Counted from the stretch's first letter, positions 17,068 through 25,283 are shown. The stretch is DNA of 64,000 nucleotides from Rhodobacter sp. Har01 (GCF_020564565.1 NZ_JAJCTD010000004.1:1-64000); one strand, 5' to 3'. A program made the numbers and translations. The notes: generated by a model from the sequence alone, not told the origin.

Positions 17068-17466
17068 TCAGAGACCCTCTTCCGGGGCATCGGGGACAGC
17101 GACCGGCGAAGCGGCGGCGCCGGCCGCAGCGTCGATCTCACCCTGCACCTGGACCGGCCCGGTGATCGCGGGGATTTCCGGCACCGGATAGGCCACCTGG
17201 TCGGCGGCGACGAACTGGCCCGGCTCCATCGGCAACAGGCCAAGGCGGTCGAAGTTCAGCGTGGTCAACTCGCGCAGCCGGTCGGGGCGGTTCAGGTAGG
17301 CCCATTCCGCGCGTTGCACCGAGAGCGCCTCGCGCAGGTCGGCGATTTCGGCCTGCAACCCGCGCACCTCGCGCAGGGCGGCCTGGGTGGCGTAATTCTC
17401 GCGGTAGGCCCAGAAACCCAGGGCGATCACGGCCAGGAAGGCAACGACGTAGAGGACCGAGCGCAT
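17068..17466 (-). CDS. ftsL: Cell division protein FtsL
   Basis: A 132-residue bitopic protein at the FtsL position between rsmH and ftsI. One N-terminal membrane span (about residues 3-20) is followed by a coiled-coil stretch (about 24-62: ALREVRGLQAEIADLREAL) and a loosely conserved, Ala/Pro/Glu-rich tail. FtsL pairs with FtsB and FtsQ in the periplasm to activate septal synthesis. Sequence conservation is low in this family, so the call leans on topology and position. Its ATG overlaps the rsmH stop by one base. Confidence 0.9.
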   Translation of the reverse strand: MRSVLYVVAFLAVIALGFWAYRENYATQAALREVRGLQAEIADLREALSVQRAEWAYLNRPDRLRELTTLNFDRLGLLPMEPGQFVAADQVAYPVPEIPAITGPVQVQGEIDAAAGAAASPVAVPDAPEEGL

Positions 17467-18464
17467 CAGAAGCGTCCTTTCCGGAGAATCTCGGGCAGGC
17501 CCAGAGCGGCGGGCGGCAGGGCCAGCGGCGGCGCGTCGGTTCGTTCGCCCACCCGCAGCTTGGCCGACCGCGACCGCGGGTTGCGCGCCACCTCGTCGGG
17601 GTCGGCCGCAATGGCCTTGCGGTTGACGAGCCGAAACCGAGGCTGCACCGCCCCCCGAGCCGGGGCGTAGCGGTTTGCCTCCGGCTCGGCGCCGGACGCC
17701 AACTGGAAGAACCGTTTCACGATGCGGTCCTCAAGGCTGTGGAAGGTGACGACCGCCAGTTTTCCGCCAGGCTTCAGGATGCGTTCGGCGGCAGCCAGAC
17801 CCTGGGCAAGTTCCTCGAATTCCGTGTTCACGGCGATGCGCAGCGCCTGGAAACTGCGCGTCGCGGGATGGCTGTCGCCGGGCTTCGGCCGCGGCAGGCA
17901 ACGCGCGACGATCTCGGCCAGCCGCAGGGTGGTGGCAATCGGCGCATCGGCCCGCGCGGCGACGAGGGCCCGCGCGATCCGGCGCGAGGCGCGTTCCTCG
18001 CCATAGTGATACAGGATGTCGGCCAGCACCTCTTCGGGCGCCGTGTTCACCAGATCGGCCGCAGACGGCCCGTCCTGCCCCATCCGCATGTCCAGCGGCC
18101 CGTCCTTCTGGAACGAGAAGCCGCGCTCGGGCCGGTCCAACTGCATCGACGACACGCCCAGGTCCAGCACCACGCCATCGACCGGCTCGCCGGCCAGGGT
18201 GTCGAGGTCGGAAAACGTGCCGGTCTTCAGCGTGATCGCGGGGAAATCCGGCAGCCAGGCCGCCGCCAGCTTCTGCGCCAGCGGGTCGCGGTCGATGCCG
18301 ATCACCCGGTCGGCGCCTGCCGCCAGCAGGCCGCGCGCATACCCCCCGGCGCCAAAGGTGCCATCAATCCAAAGGCCCCGCACGGGGGCCACGGCAGCAA
18401 TCAGCGGAGTCAAGAGAACCGGGATGTGAGGGTCGGGCGCGGGCAGCACGTCGCGGGGTTGCAT
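17466..18464 (-). CDS. rsmH: 16S rRNA (cytosine1402-N4)-methyltransferase
   Basis: A 332-residue SAM-dependent methyltransferase (MraW) that modifies C1402 in the ribosomal P site. The SAM loop [11 protein letters not shown] is near residue 35-45, [13 protein letters not shown] near 105, and [17 protein letters not shown] near 255. The ATG at 18464 lies four bases after the mraZ stop and gives the usual HIPVLL segment shortly after the start. It is the second gene of the dcw transcript. Confidence 0.96.
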   Translation of the reverse strand: MQPRDVLPAPDPHIPVLLTPLIAAVAPVRGLWIDGTFGAGGYARGLLAAGADRVIGIDRDPLAQKLAAAWLPDFPAITLKTGTFSDLDTLAGEPVDGVVLDLGVSSMQLDRPERGFSFQKDGPLDMRMGQDGPSAADLVNTAPEEVLADILYHYGEERASRRIARALVAARADAPIATTLRLAEIVARCLPRPKPGDSHPATRSFQALRIAVNTEFEELAQGLAAAERILKPGGKLAVVTFHSLEDRIVKRFFQLASGAEPEANRYAPARGAVQPRFRLVNRKAIAADPDEVARNPRSRSAKLRVGERTDAPPLALPPAALGLPEILRKGRF

Positions 18465-18468
18465 CACA

Positions 18469-18981
18469 TCAGCCGCCCCTTGCCGAGCGTCCGACCAACG
18501 CCAGCGGATCGACGTCCTCGTCCTCGTCATCCGCATCCGCCGCCAGTTCGGCATCATAAACCTTGCGGGAATACAGCCGGAAACGGTTCGTCACCCCGGC
18601 AAAGGCCGCCTCGGCGCTGCCCAGGTCGCCGTCCGTGAGCCCGATCTTCTCGCGCACCTTGGGCGGCAGGACGATGCGCCCGTCAGGTTCCAGTTCCACC
18701 ATGATGGACCGGCTTATCAACTCGCGCTCGGCCCGCATGCGCGCCTTCGAGCCCAGTTCCATGGCGGCGATCTGGTCGGCCAGATCATCCGCGCCGCGCT
18801 TGGAATAGCCTTCGACGAAGCTGCGGTTGCGGCCGCCATAGACCAGATAGACGTGGGGTTGTTCCTTGTCGGCCCGGGGCTTGTCGTCGGCATCGAGGAT
18901 GCGGCGAAAGGCGGCCGGGATCGAGACCCGGGCCTTGGCATCTACCTTCTGGTAGAATTCGCCTCTGAATGCCTCTGCCAT
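18469..18981 (-). CDS. mraZ: Transcriptional regulator MraZ
   Basis: A 170-residue protein with two SpoVT/AbrB-like MraZ repeats; the first contains [15 protein letters not shown] and the second [19 protein letters not shown]. MraZ forms rings, binds direct repeats of TGGGN-like boxes upstream of its own operon and represses or tunes dcw expression. An acidic tail ([14 protein letters not shown]) extends it beyond the 150 or so residues usual in enterobacteria. Four phased boxes lie about 290 nt upstream, at 19268-19302. Confidence 0.95.
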   Translation of the reverse strand: MAEAFRGEFYQKVDAKARVSIPAAFRRILDADDKPRADKEQPHVYLVYGGRNRSFVEGYSKRGADDLADQIAAMELGSKARMRAERELISRSIMVELEPDGRIVLPPKVREKIGLTDGDLGSAEAAFAGVTNRFRLYSRKVYDAELAADADDEDEDVDPLALVGRSARGG

Positions 18982-19031
18982 GCGCCTTGCGGCCTTCTGT
19001 CTGCCCCGGATTTCGTGATTTCACCCGCGCG

Positions 19032-19075
19032 AAATAAAATGGGCGGATCGGGTTGCTGCCACTACCCGATCCGCC
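19032..19075 (-). terminator. Terminator in the dcw leader (UpsM 3' end)
   Basis: A perfect 12-bp stem (19064-19075 with 19042-19053) closes a 10-nt loop and is followed on the minus strand by CATTTTATTT, a classic intrinsic terminator. It lies 50-95 nt before the mraZ start codon, so transcripts starting upstream can either stop here, leaving a short RNA, or read on into the dcw operon. Confidence 0.8.
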
Positions 19076-19245
19076 GCTGTCCCATCGCTGGGCGTCCAGC
19101 TACGCGCGCCACCTGGGGGAGATGTCTGCTCGCTCGCGCGCCGGATCTCTGTCGTCCGATGAAAGGGGCTGCCTGTATGAACTGCCTTAGTTCGCCTTGT
19201 TCGGGGTCTTGCGCCGCCCCTGGCGTCTTGTCTTGCCCGCTTCAT
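19032..19245 (-). ncRNA. upsM: UpsM-like sRNA from the mraZ 5' leader
   Basis: In Rhodobacter sphaeroides the dcw cluster has an unusually long leader whose first ~200 nt accumulate as the abundant sRNA UpsM, ending at a partial terminator before mraZ. Here the same arrangement is visible: no coding capacity, a ~210-nt stretch with several complementary blocks, and a strong terminator at the end. The 3' end is set by the hairpin; the 5' end is an estimate from the known length of about 206 nt and the position of the MraZ boxes. No clear -10/-35 pair was recognised. Confidence 0.6.
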
Positions 19246-19267
19246 CTTCCGTGAGAAAGGGATGACA

Positions 19268-19302
19268 TGGGAACACATGGGCTGGCAAGGGAAAAATTGG
19301 GA
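19268..19302. promoter_or_regulatory. Four phased MraZ boxes
   Basis: On the plus strand TGGGA (19268), TGGGC (19278), AGGGA (19288) and TGGGA (19298) recur with exactly 10-bp spacing. MraZ is known to bind TGGGN repeats with 5-nt spacers, one helical turn apart, upstream of mraZ. The array lies just upstream of the estimated UpsM start, where bound MraZ would control the leader promoter. The motif and phasing are seen directly; binding is inferred. Confidence 0.75.
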
Positions 19303-19612
19303 GAATAGCCCCGACATGTTGTGCAATCGGGTGCCGCAAAGCAGCATCTTGTGCAGATTGAGGCGGAGTGATCGCTATAGATTGGGAAATCTGAAACCGC
19401 TTCGCCTAGATATAGTGGCGACGCTGGGAGAACCGAAATTCCCATGGCATCCCGAATTTTTCGAGGGATCCGCGGTTGAAACGGCCAAATGCGGAAAGAT
19501 CAGCCCAGGAACGCCTGGAATCGAGCCGCAGGCGGCCGGGAATCCTGCCCTAACCCACGCATTCCCAGAGCTTGTGATTCGCTTCCGGCGCCAGGACGGC
19601 CCCCGGGGTCGC
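19303..19612. other. Intergenic stretch between dcw leader and apbC
   Basis: About 310 bases without a credible gene. It is less GC-rich than its surroundings around 19340-19470 and holds A/T-rich blocks such as CTATAGATTG and TAGATATAG that could be promoter elements. I could not match a -35 at good spacing on either strand. The apbC gene ends at the right border, so its 3' untranslated region is also here. Confidence 0.5.
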
Positions 19613-20686
19613 TCAGGCCATTCCGCCGTCGATCAGCCGATGCGCCAGCCGCGCATAGGCCTCGGAGTTCGGGCCTTCGCCGGCGGCGATGGGGGTGCCG
19701 GCGTCGCCAGCTTCGCGCACTTCCAGCGACAGCGGCAATTCGCCCAGGAACGGCAGGTCCAGCCGCGCCGCCTCGGCCGCCACGCCGCCGTGGCCGAAGA
19801 TATGCGCCTCGTGCCCGCAATTGGGGCAGATGTAGGTGGACATGTTCTCGATCAGGCCCAGGACCGGCGTGTTCAGCTTGGCGAACATGTCGATGGCCTT
19901 TCGGGCATCCAGTAGCGCCACGTCCTGCGGCGTGGAGACGATCAGCGCCCCGGTCAACTGGGTGCGCTGGCACAGCGTCAGTTGCACATCGCCGGTGCCG
20001 GGCGGCAGATCGACGATCAGAATGTCCAGCGTGCCCCAGTTCACCTGGCCGATCAGTTGCTGGAGCGCGCCCATCAGCATCGGGCCGCGCCAGATCACCG
20101 CCTCGTCCTCTTTCAGCATCAGGCCCAGCGACATCATCTTCACGCCATGCGCCTGGGGCGGCTGGATGGTCTGGCCATCCGCGCTCATCGGCCTTGTGGT
20201 GACGCCCATCATCTTGGCCTGGCTTGGCCCCAGGATGTCGGCGTCCAGAAGGCCCACCTTCCGCCCTGCCCGCGCCAGCGCCACGGCCAGATTCGAGGAC
20301 ACCGTGGACTTGCCCACCCCGCCCTTGCCGCTGGCCACCGCGATGATCTTCGCCACACCCGACACCTTTTGCGGCCCGCCCTGTTGCGGCGTCGGGTGGC
20401 CACCGATCTTGATGTTGGGCGGCGGCGCCTTGGCGGCCGGGCCATGCGCCGTCGTCACGATCTGCACCAGGGTCACGCCGGGCAAGGCCTTCAGCGCCTG
20501 CTCTGCAGCGGCCTCGACCGGGGCCAGGGCGCGGGCCTCCTCGGGCGTCGCCGCCTCGATCACGAAGCGCACCGTGCCGGCCTCGACCGTCAGCGCACGA
20601 ATCAGGTCGCGCGACACCAGAGTGCCCCCGCCGGGCGCCGCGATGCCTGCCAGAACCCCGGTGACCATATCGCGCGTGACCGTCAT
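19613..20686 (-). CDS. apbC: Mrp/NBP35-family iron-sulfur cluster carrier ATPase
   Basis: A 357-residue P-loop protein. The N-terminal DUF59/MIP18 domain (about 1-95) precedes the deviant Walker A motif [17 protein letters not shown] (about residue 116-132), with [16 protein letters not shown] as the Walker B/switch region. The CxxC pair (ICPNCG, about 283-288) binds a transferable Fe-S cluster. It carries Fe-S clusters to apoproteins in the cytosol. The ATG is preceded by GGAGGAACGC. It stands alone, transcribed toward the dcw leader. Confidence 0.93.
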   Translation of the reverse strand: MTVTRDMVTGVLAGIAAPGGGTLVSRDLIRALTVEAGTVRFVIEAATPEEARALAPVEAAAEQALKALPGVTLVQIVTTAHGPAAKAPPPNIKIGGHPTPQQGGPQKVSGVAKIIAVASGKGGVGKSTVSSNLAVALARAGRKVGLLDADILGPSQAKMMGVTTRPMSADGQTIQPPQAHGVKMMSLGLMLKEDEAVIWRGPMLMGALQQLIGQVNWGTLDILIVDLPPGTGDVQLTLCQRTQLTGALIVSTPQDVALLDARKAIDMFAKLNTPVLGLIENMSTYICPNCGHEAHIFGHGGVAAEAARLDLPFLGELPLSLEVREAGDAGTPIAAGEGPNSEAYARLAHRLIDGGMA

Positions 20687-20854
20687 GCGTTCCTCCGCCG
20701 CCCATGCATCGGGCCAGACTCGTCATTCTTTCGGCAAAGGGCAAGGCGGCATTGACCAAGAGATCAATAATTCAGCAAAGATGCTGAAAATATTAACGTT
20801 TCCGTAACGCGCAGCCATGCGGCCGCTGCATGGCGGCATTGCTTTCCCCAGCCA

Positions 20855-20882
20855 TTGTGCAGGTGCAGCAATTGCCCCATCT
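20855..20882 (+). promoter_or_regulatory. RpoH (sigma-32 type) promoter of ccaF1-ccsR
   Basis: TTGTGC (20855-20860) and CCCCATCT (20875-20882) are spaced by 14 nt. The -10 element matches the heat-shock sigma consensus CCCCATnT exactly and the -35 keeps the TTG core. In Rhodobacter sphaeroides the homologous ccaF1-ccsR unit is driven by RpoHI/RpoHII under singlet-oxygen and heat stress. Transcription would start near 20890, about 50 nt before the ccaF1 start codon. Confidence 0.65.
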
Positions 20883-20937
20883 TTCTCTCGACAGCGCGGC
20901 AGAACGCTGCCCCGATGGTTTCAGAGGCATGAGTCAG

Positions 20938-21138
20938 ATGGCATACGTCCTGTCCACACGTTCGACTGAACGCCCGTCCGGGCTGTTTGCAGCCCTTGGT
21001 GCAGCCTTGGCACGCCGCCGCGTCTATTCCCGGACGCTGGCCGAGCTGAGCAATCTGTCCGATCGCGATCTCGCCGAACTGGGCATCTCGCGGCTGTCGA
21101 TCGCCGATGTGGCCCGCGAGGCCGCCTACGGCAAATAG
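20938..21138 (+). CDS. ccaF1: DUF1127 small protein CcaF1
   Basis: A basic protein of 66 residues. The conserved DUF1127 block fills the C-terminal half: RRRVYSRTLAELSNLSDRDL, then AELGISRLSIADVAREAAYG to the end. DUF1127 proteins with this architecture bind RNA; CcaF1 of Rhodobacter sphaeroides acts in maturation and turnover of the CcsR RNAs encoded directly behind it. ATG 20938 was chosen over ATG 20929 because AGAGG lies ten bases upstream (one base from the other) and because family members start MAYV. Four CcsR-type units follow within 450 nt on the same strand. Confidence 0.85.
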   Translation: MAYVLSTRSTERPSGLFAALGAALARRRVYSRTLAELSNLSDRDLAELGISRLSIADVAREAAYGK

Positions 21139-21145
21139 GGTTTCT

Positions 21146-21230
21146 TGCTCGGGCCCCACTCCTCCTCCCTCGGGGTCCATGGCAAACGCGGCGTCGTCTC
21201 TCCTCCTCCCTGACGACGCCGCACTTTCTT
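21146..21230 (+). ncRNA. ccsR1: CcsR-type sRNA, unit 1
   Basis: Two hairpins in tandem. The first has a 7-bp stem with one G-U pair (21151-21157 with 21172-21178), the second a perfect 11-bp stem (21188-21198 with 21212-21222). Both loops carry CTCCTCCTCCC. This is the two-stem, CCUCCUCCC-loop design of the CcsR RNAs, which lie behind ccaF1 in Rhodobacter sphaeroides. The C-rich loops are complementary to Shine-Dalgarno-like sequences. Ends are approximate. Confidence 0.8.
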
Positions 21231-21245
21231 CCGGGCCTTCTTGCC

Positions 21246-21345
21246 CGAACACGTTCGGCGGCCCTCTCCTCCTCCCTTGGGCATCCGGAACCAGCGGCGG
21301 CGCCTCTCCTCCTCCCTTGGCGCCGCCGCGCTCCTCTTCGGCCCC
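21246..21345 (+). ncRNA. ccsR2: CcsR-type sRNA, unit 2
   Basis: The first hairpin (about 21253-21291) has an interrupted stem with CTCCTCCTCCC in the loop. The second is a perfect 11-bp G/C stem (21294-21304 with 21319-21329) with the same loop. The spacer before it begins with a GAACACGTTCGG block that resembles the one before unit 4, marking the likely processed 5' end. Ends are approximate. Confidence 0.8.
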
Positions 21346-21365
21346 ACGGGGCCAGACGGTTTCGA

Positions 21366-21455
21366 CGGTTCCCGCTCTTCCTCCCTTGGGAACCGGCGAA
21401 GCAGGCGGCGGCAGCCACTCATTCTCGCTTGGCAGCCGCCGCGCCTTTGCCTTCC
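21366..21455 (+). ncRNA. ccsR3: CcsR-type sRNA, unit 3 (degenerate loops)
   Basis: The first hairpin has a perfect 7-bp stem (21367-21373 with 21388-21394) and a loop with one change (CTCTTCCTCCC). The second has a 13-bp stem with one mismatch (21405-21417 with 21430-21442), but its loop reads CTCATTCTCGCT and has lost the CCTCC core. The structure is kept while one binding loop has changed. Ends are approximate. Confidence 0.75.
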
Positions 21456-21474
21456 GGACCAATGCGGTTCGAAC

Positions 21475-21575
21475 GTCTTCGGTGGCCCTCTCCTCCTCCC
21501 TCGGGCCTCCGGAAACCGCGGCGGCGCCTCTCCTCCTCCCTGGCGCCGCCGCACCCCTCCCCCCCCTTGCCCTTG
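21475..21575 (+). ncRNA. ccsR4: CcsR-type sRNA, unit 4
   Basis: The first hairpin (21480-21488 with 21503-21511, one mismatch) and the second (21518-21528 with 21542-21552, perfect) both expose CTCCTCCTCCC. The second stem has the same sequence as that of unit 2. A C-rich tail follows instead of a clear U-tract, so the 3' end may arise by processing. The benE gene begins about 45 nt further on. Confidence 0.8.
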
Positions 21576-21618
21576 GCCTTGCGTCCCCCGATAGTCGCCG
21601 CCCGGAAGGGCAGGTGAC

Positions 21619-22770
21619 ATGCGGGCTTCGCTGATTTCCGCGGCCGTGGTGGCCGCGCTGGTGGGCTACGGCTCGACCATCGCGCTGGTGCTGTCGGCCG
21701 CAGCGGCGGTGGGGGCGACGCCGTCGCAGACCGCCAGCTGGGTGCTGGCGATCAGCCTTGCCAAGGCCGCAGGCTCGGCTTTCCTGTCCTTTTGGCACCG
21801 GGTGCCGGTGGTGCTGGCCTGGTCCACCCCCGGCGCCGCGCTGATCGCGGCAACCTCCGGCATCGGCATGGCGCAAGCTGTGGGCGCCTTCGTGGTGACC
21901 GGCCTTCTGATCGCCCTGACCGGTGCCCTCAGACCCCTCGGCCGCGCCGTCGCATTGATCCCCGATGGCATCGCAGGCGGCATGCTGGCCGGGGTGCTGC
22001 TTCCGTTCTGCCTGAAAGGCGCGGGCGCCGCGCAGGCCGCCCCGGTGCTGGTCCTGCCGATGGTCGCCGTCTTCGCGCTGGTGCGGCTGGTGAACCCGGC
22101 CCTGGCCGTGCTGTCTGCGCTGGCGCTGGGCCTGGCGCTTTCCTTCACGCTAGGCGAGGCCATCTGGCCCGCCCTCACCCTGCCCCTGCCGCGGCTTGAG
22201 TTCATCGCGCCCGCCTTCGACGCCGGCACGATGATCGGCCTGGCGCTGCCGCTGTACCTGGTCACCATGGCGTCACAGAACCTGCCCGGCTTTGCCACCC
22301 TGCGCGCCGCGGGGTATGAGCCGCCGGTGCAATCCGCCCTGGGCGTGACCGGGGGGCTGTCGGCCATCTCGGCGCTGTTCGGCGCCCACACCACCAGCAT
22401 GGCCGCCATCACGGCAGCGATCTGCCTGGGGCCCGACGTGCACCCCGACCGCGACCAGCGCTGGAAGGTCGGCCTTGCCTATGCCGGGGTCTGGGTGGCC
22501 CTGGGCCTGTTCAGTCCGGCGATCCTTGCCCTGCTGGGCGCCTTGCCGGCCGAGGTGATGCTGGCGCTGGTCGCGCTTGCCCTGCTGGGCGCGCTGACCG
22601 GCGCCCTGACCACCGGCTATGTGGTGCCCGAGCAGCGCTTTGCGGCCTCGCTGACGCTGGTCATCACCGCTGCGGGCGCGCCCTTCCTGGGCATCGGCGC
22701 GGCGTTCTGGGGGCTGGTGGCGGGACTGGGGCTTTTCGCGCTGGAGCGGGCCTGGGCGACGCGCCGCTAG
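21619..22770 (+). CDS. benE: Benzoate/H+ symporter family transporter (BenE)
   Basis: A 383-residue, very hydrophobic protein with about twelve spans, the usual BenE length. Family features include STPGAALIAATSG (about residue 68-80), the mid-protein NLPGFATLRAAGY segment (about 217) and GAHTTSMAAITAAICLGPD (about 255). BenE proteins import benzoate or related aromatic acids with protons. No benzoate-degradation gene lies in this window, so the substrate here is not supported by context. It follows the CcsR units on the same strand after a GGAAGGG ribosome site and may receive readthrough from the stress promoter (inference). Confidence 0.88.
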   Translation: MRASLISAAVVAALVGYGSTIALVLSAAAAVGATPSQTASWVLAISLAKAAGSAFLSFWHRVPVVLAWSTPGAALIAATSGIGMAQAVGAFVVTGLLIALTGALRPLGRAVALIPDGIAGGMLAGVLLPFCLKGAGAAQAAPVLVLPMVAVFALVRLVNPALAVLSALALGLALSFTLGEAIWPALTLPLPRLEFIAPAFDAGTMIGLALPLYLVTMASQNLPGFATLRAAGYEPPVQSALGVTGGLSAISALFGAHTTSMAAITAAICLGPDVHPDRDQRWKVGLAYAGVWVALGLFSPAILALLGALPAEVMLALVALALLGALTGALTTGYVVPEQRFAASLTLVITAAGAPFLGIGAAFWGLVAGLGLFALERAWATRR

Positions 22771-25283
22771 AACGGGATCTCGTCGCCGATGTCGGCCGGC
22801 ATCACGAAGCGGGCGACGATCTTCTTCTCGCCCGCCTTGTCAAAGAGGATGTCCAGCTTGTCACCCTCGATCCCGGTCACCCGGCCATAGCCGAATTTCA
22901 CATGAAAGACCCGCTCGCCCACTGTGTAGGAGCTTTCCGCTTCAAGGTCGATCGTGACGTTCCTCGCCTCGCGCGGCTGGCTCACGGGGCGCATCCCCTG
23001 CCGTTCCTGCAACCGCCGCCAGCCGGGGCTGTTGTAGACATCGGCCTTGGTTGCCCGGTCTTCCAGGCTTGAGCCGAAGGACGCTGCCGCCGCGCCATAG
23101 CCGCCGCCCATCAGGCCGGGCGGGGTCAGCACCTCGACATGCGCCGCGGGCAGCTCGTCGATGAAACGGCTGGGCATCTGGCTTTGCCATTGCCCATAGA
23201 CCCGCCGGTTCGAGGCAAAGGATATCGTGCACAGCTCTTCCGCCCGGGTGATGCCGACATAGGCCAGCCGGCGTTCCTCTTCGATGCCCTTCAGGCCGCT
23301 TTCGTCCATGCTGCGCTGGCTGGGGAACAACCCGTCCTCCCAGCCCGGCAGGAAGACCACCGGGAATTCCAGCCCTTTCGCCGCATGTAGCGTCATGATG
23401 GAAACCTTCTCGGCCGCGTCCTCGCTGTCGTTGTCCATGATCAGCGCGACGTGCTCCAGGAACCCCTGCAGGCTGTCGAACTGCTCCAGCGCCTTGACCA
23501 GTTCCTTGAGGTTCTCCAGCCGGCCCTCGGCCTCGGGCGTCCTGTCGTTCTGCCACATCGAGACATAGCCCGACTCCTCAAGGATCACCTCGGCCAGCCG
23601 CACATGGCTGAGGTCGGTCGCGGAAGCGGTGTCGGGGTAAAGCGGCTCGATCACCGCATCGGCCATGTCAGGCTGGGCGTCGCGGATCGCCGCGTGCCAG
23701 CGTTCGACCCCGTCGCAAAAGGCGCGCAGCTGGTTCGCCCCCTTGCCGCCGATGCCGCCCGCCGCCAGCAGGCTACGCGCGCCGTCCAGCAGGGTCAGGC
23801 CCTGCGATCGGGCCTCGCGCTGGATCGACTGCACCGCCTTGTCGCCCAGGCCGCGCTTGGGCAGGTTCACCACCCGCTCGAAGGCCAGATCGTCGTCGGG
23901 CGACACCGCCAGCCGGAAATAGGCCATGGCATCGCGAATCTCCTGCCGTTCATAGAACCGCGGCCCGCCGATCACCCGATAGGGCAGGCCGATGGTCAGG
24001 AACCGGTCCTCGAAGGCGCGCATCTGGTGGCTGGCGCGGACCAGGATCGCCTGGCGGTTCAGGCCCACCGGCGCCCAGCCGCGGGTGCCGCGCTGGATTG
24101 CCTCGACCTCTTCGCCGATCCAGCGCGCCTCTTCCTCGCCGTCCCAATGGCCGATGAGGCGGACCTTCTCGCCCTCGGTCGCCTCGGTCCACAGCGTCTT
24201 GCCCAAGCGGGACGCATTGGCGCTGATCACGCCGCTTGCCGCCGCCAGGATATGCGGGGTCGAGCGGTAGTTCTGTTCCAGCCGGATCACCTTGGCGCCC
24301 GGAAAATCCTTTTCGAACCGCAGGATGTTGCCCACCTCGGCGCCCCGCCAGCCATAGATCGACTGGTCGTCGTCGCCCACGCAGCAGATGTTGCGATGCG
24401 CCTGCGCCAAGAGCCGCAGCCACAGGTATTGGCAGACGTTGGTGTCCTGGTATTCGTCCACCAGGATGTATTTGAACCAGCGCTGGTATTGCGCCAGCAC
24501 GTCCGGGTAGGCCTTGAAGATGGCGACACAGTACATCGTAAGGTCGCCGAAATCGACTGAATTGAGCGCCTTCAAGCGGTCCTGATACTGCCGGTAAATC
24601 TGCTTCGTCGTAACAACTTCTCTGCCAATTGCACCGCTTTCAGGGTTTCGGCGGTTAAAGTAACGCACTGGCGCAGTTGCGTCTCCCTTTTCAAACACCC
24701 GGCCAGCATCGACTTCCACATCGTCCGAATCGGGAACTTGATGCGGAAGACGAGCATTATTCTTCTGTTTCTCAATCCAGCCCGAAAAGAAGCGTGCCGG
24801 CCAACGCTTAACGTCGACTCTCGCCGCCTCTATCAGCTGTTTCAGAAGGCGAAGCTGATCGTCCGTGTCAAGAATTGTGAAGCTGGGCTTCAAGCCCACA
24901 AGCTCCGCGTGGTGGCGGAGAATTTTGCAGGAGAGGGCATGAAATGTGCCCATCCATTTCAACGGCTCTGGCAAATCAAACGGCGTCTTCGAAAGCCGTT
25001 CCTTCATTTCGCGGGCGGCCTTGTTGGTAAAGGTCACCGCCAGAATTTCGTCAGGCCGAGCCAACTCGAGCGTCCGGATGTGTGCAACCCGCGCCATGAG
25101 CGCCTTGGTCTTGCCCGTGCCTGCACCCGCCAGCATGAGCAACGGTCCGTCAATGGCTTCAACTGCTGCGCGTTGTGCAGGGTTGAGGTCATCAAGGTAT
25201 CGTTTGGGCCGCGCCGCCATCGCCTGCCGCGACAGCGGCAGCGCGGCGGCCTCGAAGGCGTCGTTGTCGTTCAGGGGCTCCAT
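22767..25283 (-). CDS. uvrD: ATP-dependent DNA helicase of the UvrD/PcrA family
   Basis: An 838-residue superfamily 1A helicase acting in nucleotide excision and mismatch repair. Motif I is LAGAGTGKTKALM (about residue 51-63), motif II VDEYQDTN, motif III GDDDQSIYGWRGA, and later LTLHAAKGLEFPVVFLPGWE-type and VGITRAEEL motifs are present. A Tudor-like C-terminal domain (GERVFHVKFGYGRVTGIEG) is kept. The ATG at 25283 gives a normal start. Residues about 28-228 are encoded by a block with clearly lower GC (24601-25200: 334 of 600 by hand count) and unusual codons, so the gene looks mosaic. Its stop overlaps the benE stop. Confidence 0.93.
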   Translation of the reverse strand: MEPLNDNDAFEAAALPLSRQAMAARPKRYLDDLNPAQRAAVEAIDGPLLMLAGAGTGKTKALMARVAHIRTLELARPDEILAVTFTNKAAREMKERLSKTPFDLPEPLKWMGTFHALSCKILRHHAELVGLKPSFTILDTDDQLRLLKQLIEAARVDVKRWPARFFSGWIEKQKNNARLPHQVPDSDDVEVDAGRVFEKGDATAPVRYFNRRNPESGAIGREVVTTKQIYRQYQDRLKALNSVDFGDLTMYCVAIFKAYPDVLAQYQRWFKYILVDEYQDTNVCQYLWLRLLAQAHRNICCVGDDDQSIYGWRGAEVGNILRFEKDFPGAKVIRLEQNYRSTPHILAAASGVISANASRLGKTLWTEATEGEKVRLIGHWDGEEEARWIGEEVEAIQRGTRGWAPVGLNRQAILVRASHQMRAFEDRFLTIGLPYRVIGGPRFYERQEIRDAMAYFRLAVSPDDDLAFERVVNLPKRGLGDKAVQSIQREARSQGLTLLDGARSLLAAGGIGGKGANQLRAFCDGVERWHAAIRDAQPDMADAVIEPLYPDTASATDLSHVRLAEVILEESGYVSMWQNDRTPEAEGRLENLKELVKALEQFDSLQGFLEHVALIMDNDSEDAAEKVSIMTLHAAKGLEFPVVFLPGWEDGLFPSQRSMDESGLKGIEEERRLAYVGITRAEELCTISFASNRRVYGQWQSQMPSRFIDELPAAHVEVLTPPGLMGGGYGAAAASFGSSLEDRATKADVYNSPGWRRLQERQGMRPVSQPREARNVTIDLEAESSYTVGERVFHVKFGYGRVTGIEGDKLDILFDKAGEKKIVARFVMPADIGDEIPF

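Noticed and set aside
21146..21575. Regularly spaced CTCCTCCTCCC repeats considered as CRISPR array, triplex-forming tract or VNTR
   Set aside because: The repeats are loops of paired stems, the stems differ in sequence, and the context is a DUF1127 gene; a CcsR RNA array explains them better.
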